Shown piece by piece: positions 6,147-14,361 of a stretch of DNA of 15,163 bases; position 1 is the first letter of the stretch, and each line of letters starts with the position of its first letter. The stretch is from CAYUNA01 sp047629355 (GTDB taxonomy: Bacteria > Bacteroidota > Bacteroidia > Chitinophagales > Saprospiraceae): assembly GCA_047629355.1 (NCBI GenBank), contig JBLHWU010000164.1:1-15163 (forward strand), read 5' to 3'. A program made the position numbers and the translations under genes. Under the pieces are notes generated by a model. The model had not been told where the DNA came from. It searched no databases and saw nothing but the letters and a program-made list of their open reading frames with translations.

Positions 6147-6154
6147 TACTTTTG
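6147..6154 (+). promoter_or_regulatory. -7 box (TACTTTTG) for the outer-membrane receptor
   Basis: TACTTTTG is a full TAnnTTTG match, 16 bases upstream of the ATG at 6171. The region where a -33 element should be lies inside the neighbouring inverted-repeat element, so that element may have changed this promoter. Confidence 0.5.
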
Positions 6155-6170
6155 CCAAAAATTTGAATAC

Positions 6171-8663
6171 ATGAAAAAATCCTTGACATTCCTGCTCTAT
6201 TTTTTAGCAACATTTACATTTTTGACGGCTCAAGACAGCTATCAATCTGCTGAAATCTCCACCTTAAAAACCCCCGTAAAAGCGACTATCAAAGGTAAAA
6301 TTGTCGATGCAGAGACCAATGAGTCCTTGGGGTTTTCAACAATTACGTTGTTTGCTCAAAAAGACAGTACAGTAGTGACGGGTAGCATCACAGATATGGA
6401 CGGTAATTTTCTAATGGAAACCACACCTGGTCGTTATTTTGCAAAAGCAGAATACATCGCTTATCAATCCAAATTCATTGAGAATATTGAGTTAAAAAAA
6501 GGCAAGTTAAACCTCGATTTAGGCAAAATAAAATTGGCAGGTGACGCCAAAACTTTAGCCCAAGTGGAAGTCCGCGCCGAAAAAAGTCAGATGACCATGA
6601 GTCTTGACAAGCGCGTATTCAATGTTGGTAAAGACTTGGCAAGTGCAGGTGGAACGGCAGAGGATATTTTGGATAACGTGCCCAGCGTTACCGTGGATGT
6701 GGAAGGTAATGTGAGTCTGCGTGGTACGGGCGGCGTGCGTATTTTGGTGAATGGAAAACCATCTTCTTTAATTAGTGCCGAAAATCCGAATGGTTTGCGC
6801 CAGATTCAAGCAAGTATGATTGACCGTATCGAAGTGATTACCAATCCGTCGGCGCGCTATGAGGCGGAAGGCATGGCGGGTATTATTAATATAGTGTTGA
6901 AAAAAAATCAGGCAAAAGGGTTGAATGGGTCATTTGATGTGAATGTTGGTTATCCCGAAGATTTTGGCTTGGGTATCAATTTGAATTATCGAAAAAATAA
7001 ATTTAACTGGTTTACCAATATCGGTTTGCGGTATCGAAATGGACCAGGGTCAGGAAGTTTAAAGCAAATTTTTTACAATGAAAATCCGGATAGCGTACTT
7101 TTTACCCAAATGAAACGAAAGCATGAACGTGGTGGATATTCGGGTAATTTCAAATTTGGTGCAGATTACTTTTTCAATCCAAAAAGTATTTTAACGACCG
7201 CATTTTCTTATCAACGTGGTGATGAAAATAATAGCGCGAGGCTAATTTATCGGGATAGCTACGGTAGCTTTGACAACGTTTCTTTAATTACCAACCGAAC
7301 CGATAACGAATTTGAAGACGAAGCAGATTTGGAATATTCATTGACTTATCGGCGTATTTTTGAGAAAAAAGGACATGAATTCACGGCAGATATTAGATAT
7401 GAAGATAGAACGGAAATGGAAGGCTCTGTTTTTGAAGAGACTTATTTTAATGGTGAAAATGTTGCGCTGAATCTGCCAGTTTTTGACCAACGTTCTGACA
7501 ATTCGGAAGGAAACGAGCGTTTGAATGTAAAGGTGGATTATGTGCAACCGTTTAGCAAAGACAGCAAGTTTGAAATTGGCATGCAGAGTTCTTTTCGGAC
7601 GATTGACAATGATTATGTGGTGAAAGAAGTTCGAAACGGAGAAGAATTTATCGACCCCAATTTTACCAATCAGTTTATTTATGATGAAAATATTCACGCA
7701 CTATATTCCAGTTATGGCAATAAAATCAATAAGTTTTCCTACCAAATAGGACTGCGTGCAGAATATTCCGATGTGCGGACAGAGTTGGCAACAACCAATG
7801 AAATCAACGACCGTCAATATGCCAATTTGTTTCCAAGTGCTTTTATTAGTTATAATTTAAAAGAGAAAAATGCGGTGCAATTGAGTTACAGTCGTCGGAT
7901 TCGTCGCCCACGTTTTTGGGATTTGAACCCATTTTTCACCCTGAGTGACCGTCGAAATACCTTTAGTGGAAATCCAAATTTGAATCCTGAATTCACCAAT
8001 TCTTATGAATTTCAACACATTAAATATTTTGAAAAAGGGTCTTTGAGTTCTTCCATTTATTACCGACATACCGATGATGTCATTCAGCGTATTCAAAAAC
8101 CCGTTGAAGGTTTTCCTGACCGTACCCAAACTGCCCCTGAAAACTTGGCGACGCAAAAAGATATGGGTATCGAATTTACTTATAATTATTCTGCTGCAAA
8201 GTGGTGGCGCTTAAGCGGAGATGTAAATTTCTTCTATTCAGAAGTAGCCGGAAGTTACGAATTTGAAGACAAAGTTATTGATTTATACGGCGAAACGTAT
8301 TCCATGACCGGTCGCCTCACTTCCAAGACAACCCTATGGAAAAAGATAGACACCCAAGTTCGAATCAATTATCGCGCACCTCGAACAACTGCCCAAGGCA
8401 AATATAAATCCATTACTTCTGTTGATATTGGTGCGAATATTGACATTTTGAAAAATAATGGTACTTTGACACTGAGTGTCCGCGATTTGTTTAATTCTCG
8501 GCGACGACGTGGGGTTACTCAAGGTTTTAATTTCGAGTCAGAAAATGAATTTCAATGGCGGGAACGGTCTTTCGTTTTGGCTTTAAATTATCGCTTGAAT
8601 CAGAAGAAAAAACGAGGTCGTCCAGGTGGTGGAAGAGGCAACGGTGGCGGTGGACAATATTAA
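6171..8663 (+). CDS. Outer-membrane beta-barrel / TonB-dependent receptor-type protein
   Basis: The 830-residue product has a signal peptide (MKKSLTFLLYFLATFTFLTAQ). Residues about 38-120 are a CarboxypepD_reg-like domain (KATIKGKIVDAETNESLGF, ITDMDGNFLMETTPGRYF). The plug is at about 140-245 (DILDNVPSVTVDVEGNVSLR, ILVNGKPSSL, IDRIEVITNPSARYEAEGMA, GIINIVLKK). The rest is a beta-barrel of the OMP_b-brl_3 type with alternating aromatic strands and conserved blocks (YSRRIRRPRFWDLNPFF, SGNPNLNPEFTNSYEF). It ends with strand FVLALNYRLN and an unusual Lys/Arg/Gly tail (KKKRGRPGGG, then GRGNGGGGQY). It has no SusD-like partner, so a SusC role is unlikely. The substrate cannot be told. It is a single gene with its own promoter box and terminator. 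Confidence 0.88.
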   Translation: MKKSLTFLLYFLATFTFLTAQDSYQSAEISTLKTPVKATIKGKIVDAETNESLGFSTITLFAQKDSTVVTGSITDMDGNFLMETTPGRYFAKAEYIAYQSKFIENIELKKGKLNLDLGKIKLAGDAKTLAQVEVRAEKSQMTMSLDKRVFNVGKDLASAGGTAEDILDNVPSVTVDVEGNVSLRGTGGVRILVNGKPSSLISAENPNGLRQIQASMIDRIEVITNPSARYEAEGMAGIINIVLKKNQAKGLNGSFDVNVGYPEDFGLGINLNYRKNKFNWFTNIGLRYRNGPGSGSLKQIFYNENPDSVLFTQMKRKHERGGYSGNFKFGADYFFNPKSILTTAFSYQRGDENNSARLIYRDSYGSFDNVSLITNRTDNEFEDEADLEYSLTYRRIFEKKGHEFTADIRYEDRTEMEGSVFEETYFNGENVALNLPVFDQRSDNSEGNERLNVKVDYVQPFSKDSKFEIGMQSSFRTIDNDYVVKEVRNGEEFIDPNFTNQFIYDENIHALYSSYGNKINKFSYQIGLRAEYSDVRTELATTNEINDRQYANLFPSAFISYNLKEKNAVQLSYSRRIRRPRFWDLNPFFTLSDRRNTFSGNPNLNPEFTNSYEFQHIKYFEKGSLSSSIYYRHTDDVIQRIQKPVEGFPDRTQTAPENLATQKDMGIEFTYNYSAAKWWRLSGDVNFFYSEVAGSYEFEDKVIDLYGETYSMTGRLTSKTTLWKKIDTQVRINYRAPRTTAQGKYKSITSVDIGANIDILKNNGTLTLSVRDLFNSRRRRGVTQGFNFESENEFQWRERSFVLALNYRLNQKKKRGRPGGGRGNGGGGQY

Positions 8664-8702
8664 AAATAAGGGATGCTTTTGACGGCATCCCTTATTTTTT
8701 TT
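8662..8702 (+). terminator. Intrinsic terminator of the receptor gene
   Basis: A 15-bp stem (AAAAATAAGGGATGC at 8662-8676 with its complement at 8685-8699) and an 8-base loop begin at the stop codon itself and run into T's. The A-rich left arm could also serve the opposite strand. Confidence 0.8.
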
Positions 8703-8704
8703 AA

Positions 8705-8925
8705 TAGACTTGTTCCTGAATAAGCGTTAGTGATGAGTACAACAACCCTTAAATAAATAGGTGAACCTAAATAATCGAAACTTTTAGACAGTACTATTTT
8801 CCGTTTAAGAAACCTAAAAATGGTTAAATAAAGGGATTATTAAACAATTTTTTAGAGAAAACTAACGAAAAAATCTGACTCCTTTGATTATTCGATTATT
8901 TATGTCCAAGTACTTACTAGTCAGA
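8705..8925. repeat. Fold-back MITE-like element, copy A (about 220 bp)
   Basis: The left end is TAGACTTGTT (8705-8714). The centre AATAAAGGGATTATT (8827-8841) is flanked by arms that pair imperfectly, for example CTAAATAATCGAA on the left (about 8767-8779) with its complement near 8890-8902. The core and the right arm closely match the element at 13084-13243, including the AGGGA loop and GAAAAAATCT to its right. The right end is degenerate (TAGTCAGATTA near 8919-8928) and touches the stop codon of the vWA gene. No coding frame was seen inside. Confidence 0.6.
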
Positions 8926-8929
8926 TTAT

Positions 8930-9949
8930 TTACTCAATTTTTTCAGTTTCCATGTTAAACCTAATTTTGATAGCTCCACTCTGCGATAATGCCTGACTTC
9001 CTCTTTTATAACTAATGCTGTATACAGACTGAACACCTTTGCGGACTACTTCAAAAAAGCCTTCTAAATCAGCTGCGGTTTCTGCAATAACCGTATTACT
9101 AGAAGAAGAAGCAATATCTTTTAAATCTGTTTCATTGAAATCATTCCCTCTTAATCCTATTGAATATATACCTATATTATCTGGAGCGGCTTCTATCTGA
9201 GCTTTAAGATCCACAGGATAATCGCTATTATTCTCACCTCCGTCAGTAAAAACGACAACAGATTTGTCACCATCAAAAATTAAGTTATTTATAAGATTAA
9301 TCCCGTCAACTGTTGCTTGAAAAAGGGCAGTACTAGGTCGATAATCAACAAAAGCATCAATTATATCTTGTAACTCAGAAACATTACTCGAATCATAAAA
9401 GCCTGTTTCTTCAATCGCATCATTATCGGAGAAAAATATGACTGCTACTTTCGCGTTAGTTGAACTATTGGCAATTTCAAAAGCATATTTTTTTGCGTAT
9501 TCTTTTAACAAAGGTGTTATTGTATCCAAAGATTCACTCATATCAAGCACTAAAACGGAAGCGATATCAGTCTTTATGCTATCTGCATTAAAAGTAAATT
9601 CAGTCTGTTCTCTAAAACAATCACCCCTATTTTCATCTATTTTGAAAGTCTTTACTTCATAGTTAGCAGAATTCGATTTTACTCTTAGTCCGTTAATTCT
9701 GATTAATACCTGCTGACCACTATTTATTAATTCAGCGGAAGCATCGATATTAGAGACCTTGTTACTTTCACCAATCGAATTCTCAGAAATAGTTGGTGAT
9801 GAATTTTCATTGAAGTATTCATAGGTTATATACTCATTGAGTAAATCTGAACAACCATCATCAGGCTGATCATCTTTGCCACAACTAATAATAATTGTCA
9901 AGGAGAAAAAAGCAAATAGTAACTTTGAGAAAAAGAATTTTGATTTCAT
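8930..9949 (-). CDS. von Willebrand factor A domain lipoprotein
   Basis: The 339-residue product begins with a lipoprotein signal (MKSKFFFSKLLFAFFSLTIIIS-Cys23). Residues 24-125 are a polar N-terminal region with two Cys (33, 111) that could pair. The vWA domain spans about 128-310. It has the MIDAS residues: DMSES with Asp136, Ser138 and Ser140, a Thr at RPST207, and Asp236 in VVVFTDGGEN. Core strands include AKVAVIFFSDND and NIGIYSIGLRG. The MIDAS looks complete, so metal-dependent protein binding at the envelope is likely; the partner is unknown. The stop lies at the edge of fold-back copy A, so I considered a shortened C-terminus, but the domain itself appears complete. A full TAnnTTTG box is about 90 bases upstream. 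Confidence 0.85.
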   Translation of the reverse strand: MKSKFFFSKLLFAFFSLTIIISCGKDDQPDDGCSDLLNEYITYEYFNENSSPTISENSIGESNKVSNIDASAELINSGQQVLIRINGLRVKSNSANYEVKTFKIDENRGDCFREQTEFTFNADSIKTDIASVLVLDMSESLDTITPLLKEYAKKYAFEIANSSTNAKVAVIFFSDNDAIEETGFYDSSNVSELQDIIDAFVDYRPSTALFQATVDGINLINNLIFDGDKSVVVFTDGGENNSDYPVDLKAQIEAAPDNIGIYSIGLRGNDFNETDLKDIASSSSNTVIAETAADLEGFFEVVRKGVQSVYSISYKRGSQALSQSGAIKIRFNMETEKIE

Positions 9950-10038
9950 TTTTTAGACATTTTAAATTAAAAACTCATGAATTGAAGTTAATATTTGCTT
10001 CTAAAACATGGCGAATTAATTGTGTTAAATTGATAGGA

Positions 10039-10046
10039 CAAAGGTA
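10039..10046 (-). promoter_or_regulatory. -7 box (TACCTTTG) for the vWA lipoprotein
   Basis: The minus strand reads TACCTTTG, a full TAnnTTTG match. It predicts a leader of about 85 bases before the ATG at 9949, long compared with other genes here. Confidence 0.45.
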
Positions 10047-10066
10047 TGGCTAAGCGTAAGAGTTCT

Positions 10067-10186
10067 GAATAGGGACTGGGATGGGAAAGCCGTAGGGGCT
10101 TGCCCCTAATTGGCGATAAAATGATTAGAATCTGATAATTGAGGTAGGAATGTTCATATAGTCATAGTAAGGTCTTGCCCCTATTC
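10067..10186. repeat. GC-rich REP-like repeat unit
   Basis: The outer inverted repeat GAATAGGGAC (10067-10076) pairs with GCCCCTATTC (10177-10186) at 9 of 10 positions. Inside is the tight hairpin TAGGGGCTTGCCCCTA (10093-10108). CTTGCCCCTA occurs twice (10099-10108 and 10174-10183). These G/C runs stand out in the AT-rich gap. The rest of the gap to 10422 holds a promoter box and a weak T-rich hairpin near 10320-10350. Confidence 0.5.
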
Positions 10187-10228
10187 ATTTACTCCCAAGC
10201 CCCCAATATTTCTACTTATTATTCAGCC

Positions 10229-10236
10229 TATCTTTG
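10229..10236 (+). promoter_or_regulatory. -7 box (TATCTTTG), possible promoter of the two-component operon
   Basis: TATCTTTG is a full TAnnTTTG match but lies 186 bases before the kinase ATG, implying a long leader. A weaker box (CTATTTTGC near 10393-10401) is closer and could be used instead. Between them is a GTGTTTTT/AAAAAACAACAC hairpin followed by T's (about 10320-10350), which could act as an attenuator. Confidence 0.35.
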
Positions 10237-10422
10237 CATTATAACTATCTTTAGGAACGCAAAATGACAAAAATGAGGTGTTCTTTTTTTATCTTAATTT
10301 CTTATTTAAAAACTAATGCTGTGTTTTTCAAAAAACAACACTCTTTTTTTGTAAGCTTGCCTTTAGCCCAATAAATGAATGGTTAAACCTGCTATTTTGC
10401 AAAACGCCTATTAATTTATCAA

Positions 10423-12390
10423 ATGAAAACAACTTTTCTTTTTTTATTTATCGCCACTACTTCTTTCGCTCAACCCTCTATTTCAATTGGAAAAACGCCT
10501 ATCTTAGAAAATTTCCAAGCGGCAATGACCGTCGAAAGTCCAACCGACAGTCAAATTGATTCAATATTTTTTTTATGCGAAGCGTATCGAGATGCGAATG
10601 CGGATAGTTCTTTACTTTTAGCACAACAGTTGTTAGAACTTACAAAAAACCACCCAAATAAGAATTTGTATGCCGAATTATTAATAGCAAATGGGGCAGC
10701 TTACCTTGACTTAGGGAATACAGATAAAAGTCAGCAGTTCTTAAAAGAAGCCCTTGAAATTGGTGTATCAACTGGTGAAAAGACGATTATTGGCAATGTA
10801 AATAGTTTATTAGGCAATATTGCTTTAGGCGAGGGTAATCACAAAAATGCACTTATTCATTATATTGCGGCTGCCAAAATTTGGGAAGAATTAGGAAAGA
10901 AATTATCTGAGGCAAAAGCCTATAAAAACATCAGTACAGTTTTCGGTTATTTGGATAATTATCCTAAAAACAAACAATATTTACAAAGGGTCAATCAAAT
11001 TGCGGAAGATTTAGACAATGACGAATTGCGGCTAGAAGTAGCAGAATCGAAAGCTGCAGACCTCATGCATTACGGTATTAAATATTATTTAAGTCACGAC
11101 CAAGATAGTCTGGATTTATTGATGCGAGAGGATACTTTGGTTGTTTATTTTGACAAATCCGAAAAACGGTATTCTGAAGCATTGGTGCTTGCTAAGAAAT
11201 TAGATTCTAAAGAAATGATTATTGTGCTGCTCAATAATATGGTTGCGCTCGCACTCAACATGGAAAACTCAGAAAAGGCAATACTGTTGGGAGAAGAAGC
11301 CGAAATACTAGCCAATGATTTAGGTGCGATGGGCTTAATGATTCAAGCTAAATTCAATCTATCTGGTACTCACCATCAACTGGGTAACTATAACAAAGCG
11401 GGCGATTATGGTGAAGAAAGTTTGGCCTTGGCAAAAAAACACGGTTTGGCAAGAAAAGAATTTTTGGCCAATCGGATATTGTATGACTTATATTCAGAAA
11501 TAGGAAATTATAAAAGAGCCCATGAGATTTCGGAGTGGCTGCGGAATTATGATGCAAAAATAGGCGATGCGGAACGAAATAAAGCCATCGCAGAAGTAGA
11601 AGCCCAATACCAGACGGTTCAAAAAGAGAAGCAAATTTTAGAGTTAGCGGCAACGAACCTTTCTATCACCAATCAGCGTAATTCTATTTTGGGCAGTGCA
11701 GCTTTCTTAGTCCTTCTAACTATTTTTGGTTTTCGATTCAATAAAGTTAGAAATGATCGGAACGATAAAATGGCATTTACGGAAGCCCTCATTTTTGCAC
11801 AAGAAGAAGAACGAAAACGCATTGCCCGCGACCTACACGACGGCATCGGACAATCCTTATTGCTCCTCAAAAAACAACTGGGAACGACACAGGAAACCAC
11901 GCTACAAAGTCAAACGATGATATCAGAAACGCTGGAAGAAGTTCGTGCTATTTCCAGAGATTTGCATCCGTTTCAATTAGATAAATTTGGACTAATCGCT
12001 TCTTTAAATGAAATGATTCATAAAGTTGAAAAATCTACTGACTTATTTATCACTAGCGAAATTGCAGAAGATACAGATAGCTTTTTTACTAAAAAAGAAC
12101 AGATTCAAGTCTATCGAACCATTCAGGAAGCTTTAAATAACGTGGTCAAACACGCGGCAGCAACGGCAGTACAAGTTATCATTCAAGACAATTCTAAAGC
12201 CATTCTTATTAAAATTCAAGACAACGGAATAGGCTATGACCACCAACTAACTTACCTCAAATCCAAAAGTCTGGGATTGCGTACCATGTACGAACGAATG
12301 GCAACAATTGGTGGAAAATTAAAAACAATTCGCCGCACACCGAACGGTACTGCTATTGAAATTTCGATTCCAAAAAAAAATAACACATGA
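10423..12390 (+). CDS. TPR-domain sensor histidine kinase (HisKA_3/NarX-like)
   Basis: The product is 655 residues. A signal sequence (MKTTFLFLFIATTSFAQ) is followed by a long helical-repeat region, about 40-400, with TPR-like units (for example NSLLGNIALGEGNHKNALIHY at about 127-147). One transmembrane segment follows at about 422-438 (ILGSAAFLVLLTIFGF), placing the TPRs outside the cytoplasm. A short coil leads to HisKA_3 with FAQEEERKRIARDLHDGIGQ and phosphoacceptor His472. The ATPase domain has the N box (EALNNVVKHA, 569-578), G1 (DNGIGYD, 600-606), SLGLRTMYERM (616-626) and the final GTAIEISIP. This architecture is common in Bacteroidota. The gene overlaps the regulator by ATGA, so the two are translated together. 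The signal sensed is unknown. Confidence 0.92.
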   Translation: MKTTFLFLFIATTSFAQPSISIGKTPILENFQAAMTVESPTDSQIDSIFFLCEAYRDANADSSLLLAQQLLELTKNHPNKNLYAELLIANGAAYLDLGNTDKSQQFLKEALEIGVSTGEKTIIGNVNSLLGNIALGEGNHKNALIHYIAAAKIWEELGKKLSEAKAYKNISTVFGYLDNYPKNKQYLQRVNQIAEDLDNDELRLEVAESKAADLMHYGIKYYLSHDQDSLDLLMREDTLVVYFDKSEKRYSEALVLAKKLDSKEMIIVLLNNMVALALNMENSEKAILLGEEAEILANDLGAMGLMIQAKFNLSGTHHQLGNYNKAGDYGEESLALAKKHGLARKEFLANRILYDLYSEIGNYKRAHEISEWLRNYDAKIGDAERNKAIAEVEAQYQTVQKEKQILELAATNLSITNQRNSILGSAAFLVLLTIFGFRFNKVRNDRNDKMAFTEALIFAQEEERKRIARDLHDGIGQSLLLLKKQLGTTQETTLQSQTMISETLEEVRAISRDLHPFQLDKFGLIASLNEMIHKVEKSTDLFITSEIAEDTDSFFTKKEQIQVYRTIQEALNNVVKHAAATAVQVIIQDNSKAILIKIQDNGIGYDHQLTYLKSKSLGLRTMYERMATIGGKLKTIRRTPNGTAIEISIPKKNNT

Positions 12391-13028
12391 TGATTACCGT
12401 ATTCAACGCAGACGACCATCCGATTCTTCGGAAAGGCGTATCTAACTTAATCAATGAAACCACAGACATGAAATGGGTGGGTAGTGCCGAAGATGGATCC
12501 GAAGCCCTGCAAAAAATCCGTGCGCTTCAACCTGACGTTGCTATTTTAGATATTGAAATGCCAGAACTGACGGGCTTAGAAGTTGCCAAAATTTTGATGT
12601 CCGAAAACTCGCTTACTCAATTTGTTTTACTGACCCTTTTTAAAGATGAAACATTTTTGCACAATGCACTCGAAATTGGTATCAAAGGCTATTTGCTGAA
12701 AGAAAGTCGGGAACAAGAAATTCTCGATTGCATTCGTTCCGTAGCTCGTAAGCAAGCTTATGTCAATCCAGCGATGTCTCAATATTTGATTAAAAATAAA
12801 AATGCTAAAAGCCCTTTACCTTCAACCCTGTCAAAACATGAAATCAATATTTTAAAACTCATTTCGCGACAAAAAACCAGTGCAGAAATTGCCGATATGC
12901 TATTTATTAGTCCTAAAACCGTAGCCAATCACCGAAGTAATATTGGAAAGAAAATGGACTTACCTGGTCAACAAAATGGATTATTGAAATGGGCTTTGGC
13001 ACATCGGGAATTGTTGGATGAGCAATGA
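12387..13028 (+). CDS. NarL/LuxR-family response regulator
   Basis: The 213-residue product starts inside the kinase stop (ATGA overlap). Residues 2-125 are a receiver domain with acidic pair Asp9/Asp10, phosphoacceptor Asp55 in VAILDIEMPELTG, a Thr at 83 (LLTLF) and Lys105 in GYLLKES. Residues about 145-205 are a LuxR-type helix-turn-helix: LSKHEINILKLISRQKTSAE and IADMLFISPKTVANHRSNIG. All key residues are present, so it should take phosphate from the adjacent kinase and bind DNA. Targets are not visible, and no downstream gene is close enough to be in the operon. The final codons GATGAGCAATGA recur in a palindrome at 14182-14226. Confidence 0.93.
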   Translation: MMITVFNADDHPILRKGVSNLINETTDMKWVGSAEDGSEALQKIRALQPDVAILDIEMPELTGLEVAKILMSENSLTQFVLLTLFKDETFLHNALEIGIKGYLLKESREQEILDCIRSVARKQAYVNPAMSQYLIKNKNAKSPLPSTLSKHEINILKLISRQKTSAEIADMLFISPKTVANHRSNIGKKMDLPGQQNGLLKWALAHRELLDEQ

Positions 13029-13083
13029 TTAGTAAAAGCGATTCAATAACTTCTCCATTATGGTCCAACTTAGGAATGCAAAT

Positions 13084-13243
13084 TAGACTTGTTACTCTTT
13101 AATAAATACTCGTCTGAAAATATATTTTTCCGCTATTTTCCTTTAAAAAATCATTCAATAGAGGGACTATTCAATGATTTTTAAAAGAAAAATAGCAAAA
13201 AATCTAAATTTCATACAAGCATTTTTAAAGGGTAAAAAGTCTA
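13084..13243. repeat. Fold-back MITE-like element, copy B (160 bp)
   Basis: The whole segment is a near-palindrome. The left end TAGACTTGTTACTCTTTAAT pairs with the right end (19 of 22 positions). The inner arms at 13132-13161 and 13167-13196 pair at 27 of 30 positions around the loop AGGGA (13162-13166). Both ends are TA followed by GACTT. It has no coding frame. The core AATAGAGGGACTATT (13157-13171) differs from that of the element at 8827-8841 at two positions. The rest of the gap (13029-13083 and 13244-13354) holds only a promoter-like box before the next gene. Confidence 0.75.
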
Positions 13244-13354
13244 CTAAATAAATTCAGATTCTTGAGAGGATATTTTGCCCTCATTAAATCGTTTTTACTT
13301 AATTTTAAAAATAGGGCGTATTTTAAAAATACATGCTACCTTGTCGCTTAAAAA

Positions 13355-14086
13355 TTGCAAACCATCGAATCTACCGATACTTCTCAACTCATCACCTTCG
13401 ACATTCTCTACGAAGACGATCACTATGTTGCCATCAACAAGCCTTGCCGCATCTTGGTACATCGCTCAGCGATTAGTGAAGATAAAGTCTTTGTTTTACA
13501 ATTGCTGCGCGATCAATTGGGACAAAAAATCTATCCAATTCATCGCTTAGATAGAGCAACTTCCGGTATTTTGATTTTTGGAAAGACGTCCAAAGCCGCC
13601 GGTCTTTTAGGCAAACAAATGCAAGAGCACTTAATCAAAAAAACATACCTCGCCATCATTCGCGGCTACGTCGAAGCGCAAGGTACAATTGATTATCCAC
13701 TCGCGCCTGAACCAGAAAAGCCTAAACAAGAAGCCATCACCCATTATAAAAAACTGCATCAATCAGAAATGCCCTTTTCGGTCGGTCGCTACCCGAGTTC
13801 GCGGTATTCGCTGGTAGAAGTAACTTTGGAAACAGGGCGACGACATCAAATTAGACGACATTTTGCACATCTTCGCCACCCAATTATCAACGACCGACGA
13901 CACGGTGATGTCAAGCACAATAAATATTTTGAAAATACAATTGGCACAGAACGGCTGTTGCTCCATGCGCAAAAGATGAAGTTTTATCATCCAGTAAAGG
14001 AAGAGATTGTTGAAATTCTTGCGCCAATTGGAGCTGATTTTGAAAGGATGGTTAATTATTTATTTGAAACGACTATCACCCTGTGA
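13355..14086 (+). CDS. TruC/RluA-family pseudouridine synthase
   Basis: The product is 243 residues and probably isomerises uridine to pseudouridine in RNA. Residues 14-36 (TFDILYEDDHYVAINKPCRI) are the typical opening strand. PIHRLDRATSGILIFGKT at 61-78 holds the catalytic Asp66. KKTYLAIIRG (95-104) and LETGRRHQIRRHFAHLRHPI (158-177) are conserved RluA-family blocks. The short length without an S4 domain, the sequence LVHRS near residue 34, LQLLRDQLGQ, and GDVKHNKYF fit TruC (tRNA uridine 65) best; a related RluA-type target cannot be excluded. No ATG is available, and the frame starts at TTG 13355, shortly after a promoter-like TACCTTGT. It is a single gene. Confidence 0.88.
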   Translation: MQTIESTDTSQLITFDILYEDDHYVAINKPCRILVHRSAISEDKVFVLQLLRDQLGQKIYPIHRLDRATSGILIFGKTSKAAGLLGKQMQEHLIKKTYLAIIRGYVEAQGTIDYPLAPEPEKPKQEAITHYKKLHQSEMPFSVGRYPSSRYSLVEVTLETGRRHQIRRHFAHLRHPIINDRRHGDVKHNKYFENTIGTERLLLHAQKMKFYHPVKEEIVEILAPIGADFERMVNYLFETTITL

Positions 14087-14151
14087 AGTACGTTTTGTAA
14101 AATTTGAGAAGTGAGAAAATCATAAGGCTTTTGAGCTTCAAAACATAATTC

Positions 14152-14170
14152 GCCCTGCCTGCGGCAGGGC
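14152..14170. repeat. GC-rich perfect hairpin (REP-like)
   Basis: GCCCTGCC and GGCAGGGC form a perfect 8-bp stem with loop TGC. It is far more GC-rich than its surroundings and lacks a T-run, so a scattered intergenic repeat is more likely than a terminator. Confidence 0.5.
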
Positions 14171-14181
14171 AAGTAGGATTC

Positions 14182-14226
14182 TTGAGGATGAGCAATGATT
14201 TTTTCAAAATCATTGCTCATCCTCAA
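14182..14226. repeat. Perfect 45-bp palindromic hairpin downstream of the pseudouridine synthase
   Basis: A 21-bp perfect stem (TTGAGGATGAGCAATGATTTT at 14182-14202, complement at 14206-14226) has the 3-base loop TTC. With mismatches it extends to about 14174-14233. The arms carry the 15-bp string GGATGAGCAATGATT, also found at the 3' end of the response-regulator gene (13016-13030). No T-run follows, but the stem could still end or stabilise transcripts. Confidence 0.6.
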
Positions 14227-14361
14227 ACTCCTCTTGTTCAAATTCGTGTAACTATCCTGCCTAAAAAGCTATCAAATTTCCGCCTTTCTCCGACACATAT
14301 TATTTTATTTCTAATAAAAAAAACATCTTTGCCCTTTTTATTGTAATTTTGAAGTACTGAG

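Noticed and set aside
7338..8522. Minus-strand open frames inside the receptor gene
   Set aside because: They are antisense shadows of a strongly protein-like plus-strand frame with clear domain motifs.
8930..9949. Truncation of the vWA lipoprotein by the neighbouring fold-back element
   Set aside because: All MIDAS residues and the final strands of the domain are present, so a natural end is more likely, although the stop does lie at the edge of the repeat.
10264..10374. Short frame (36 residues) in the leader before the kinase
   Set aside because: Very AT-rich with a Phe/Lys-heavy sequence and no homology I recognise; it could be a leader peptide but nothing supports this beyond position.
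14056..14241. 61-residue open frame on the minus strand containing PCRRQGELCFEAQ
   Set aside because: It is made of the two intergenic hairpins and the antisense of the pseudouridine synthase end, so I treat it as repeat-derived rather than a gene.
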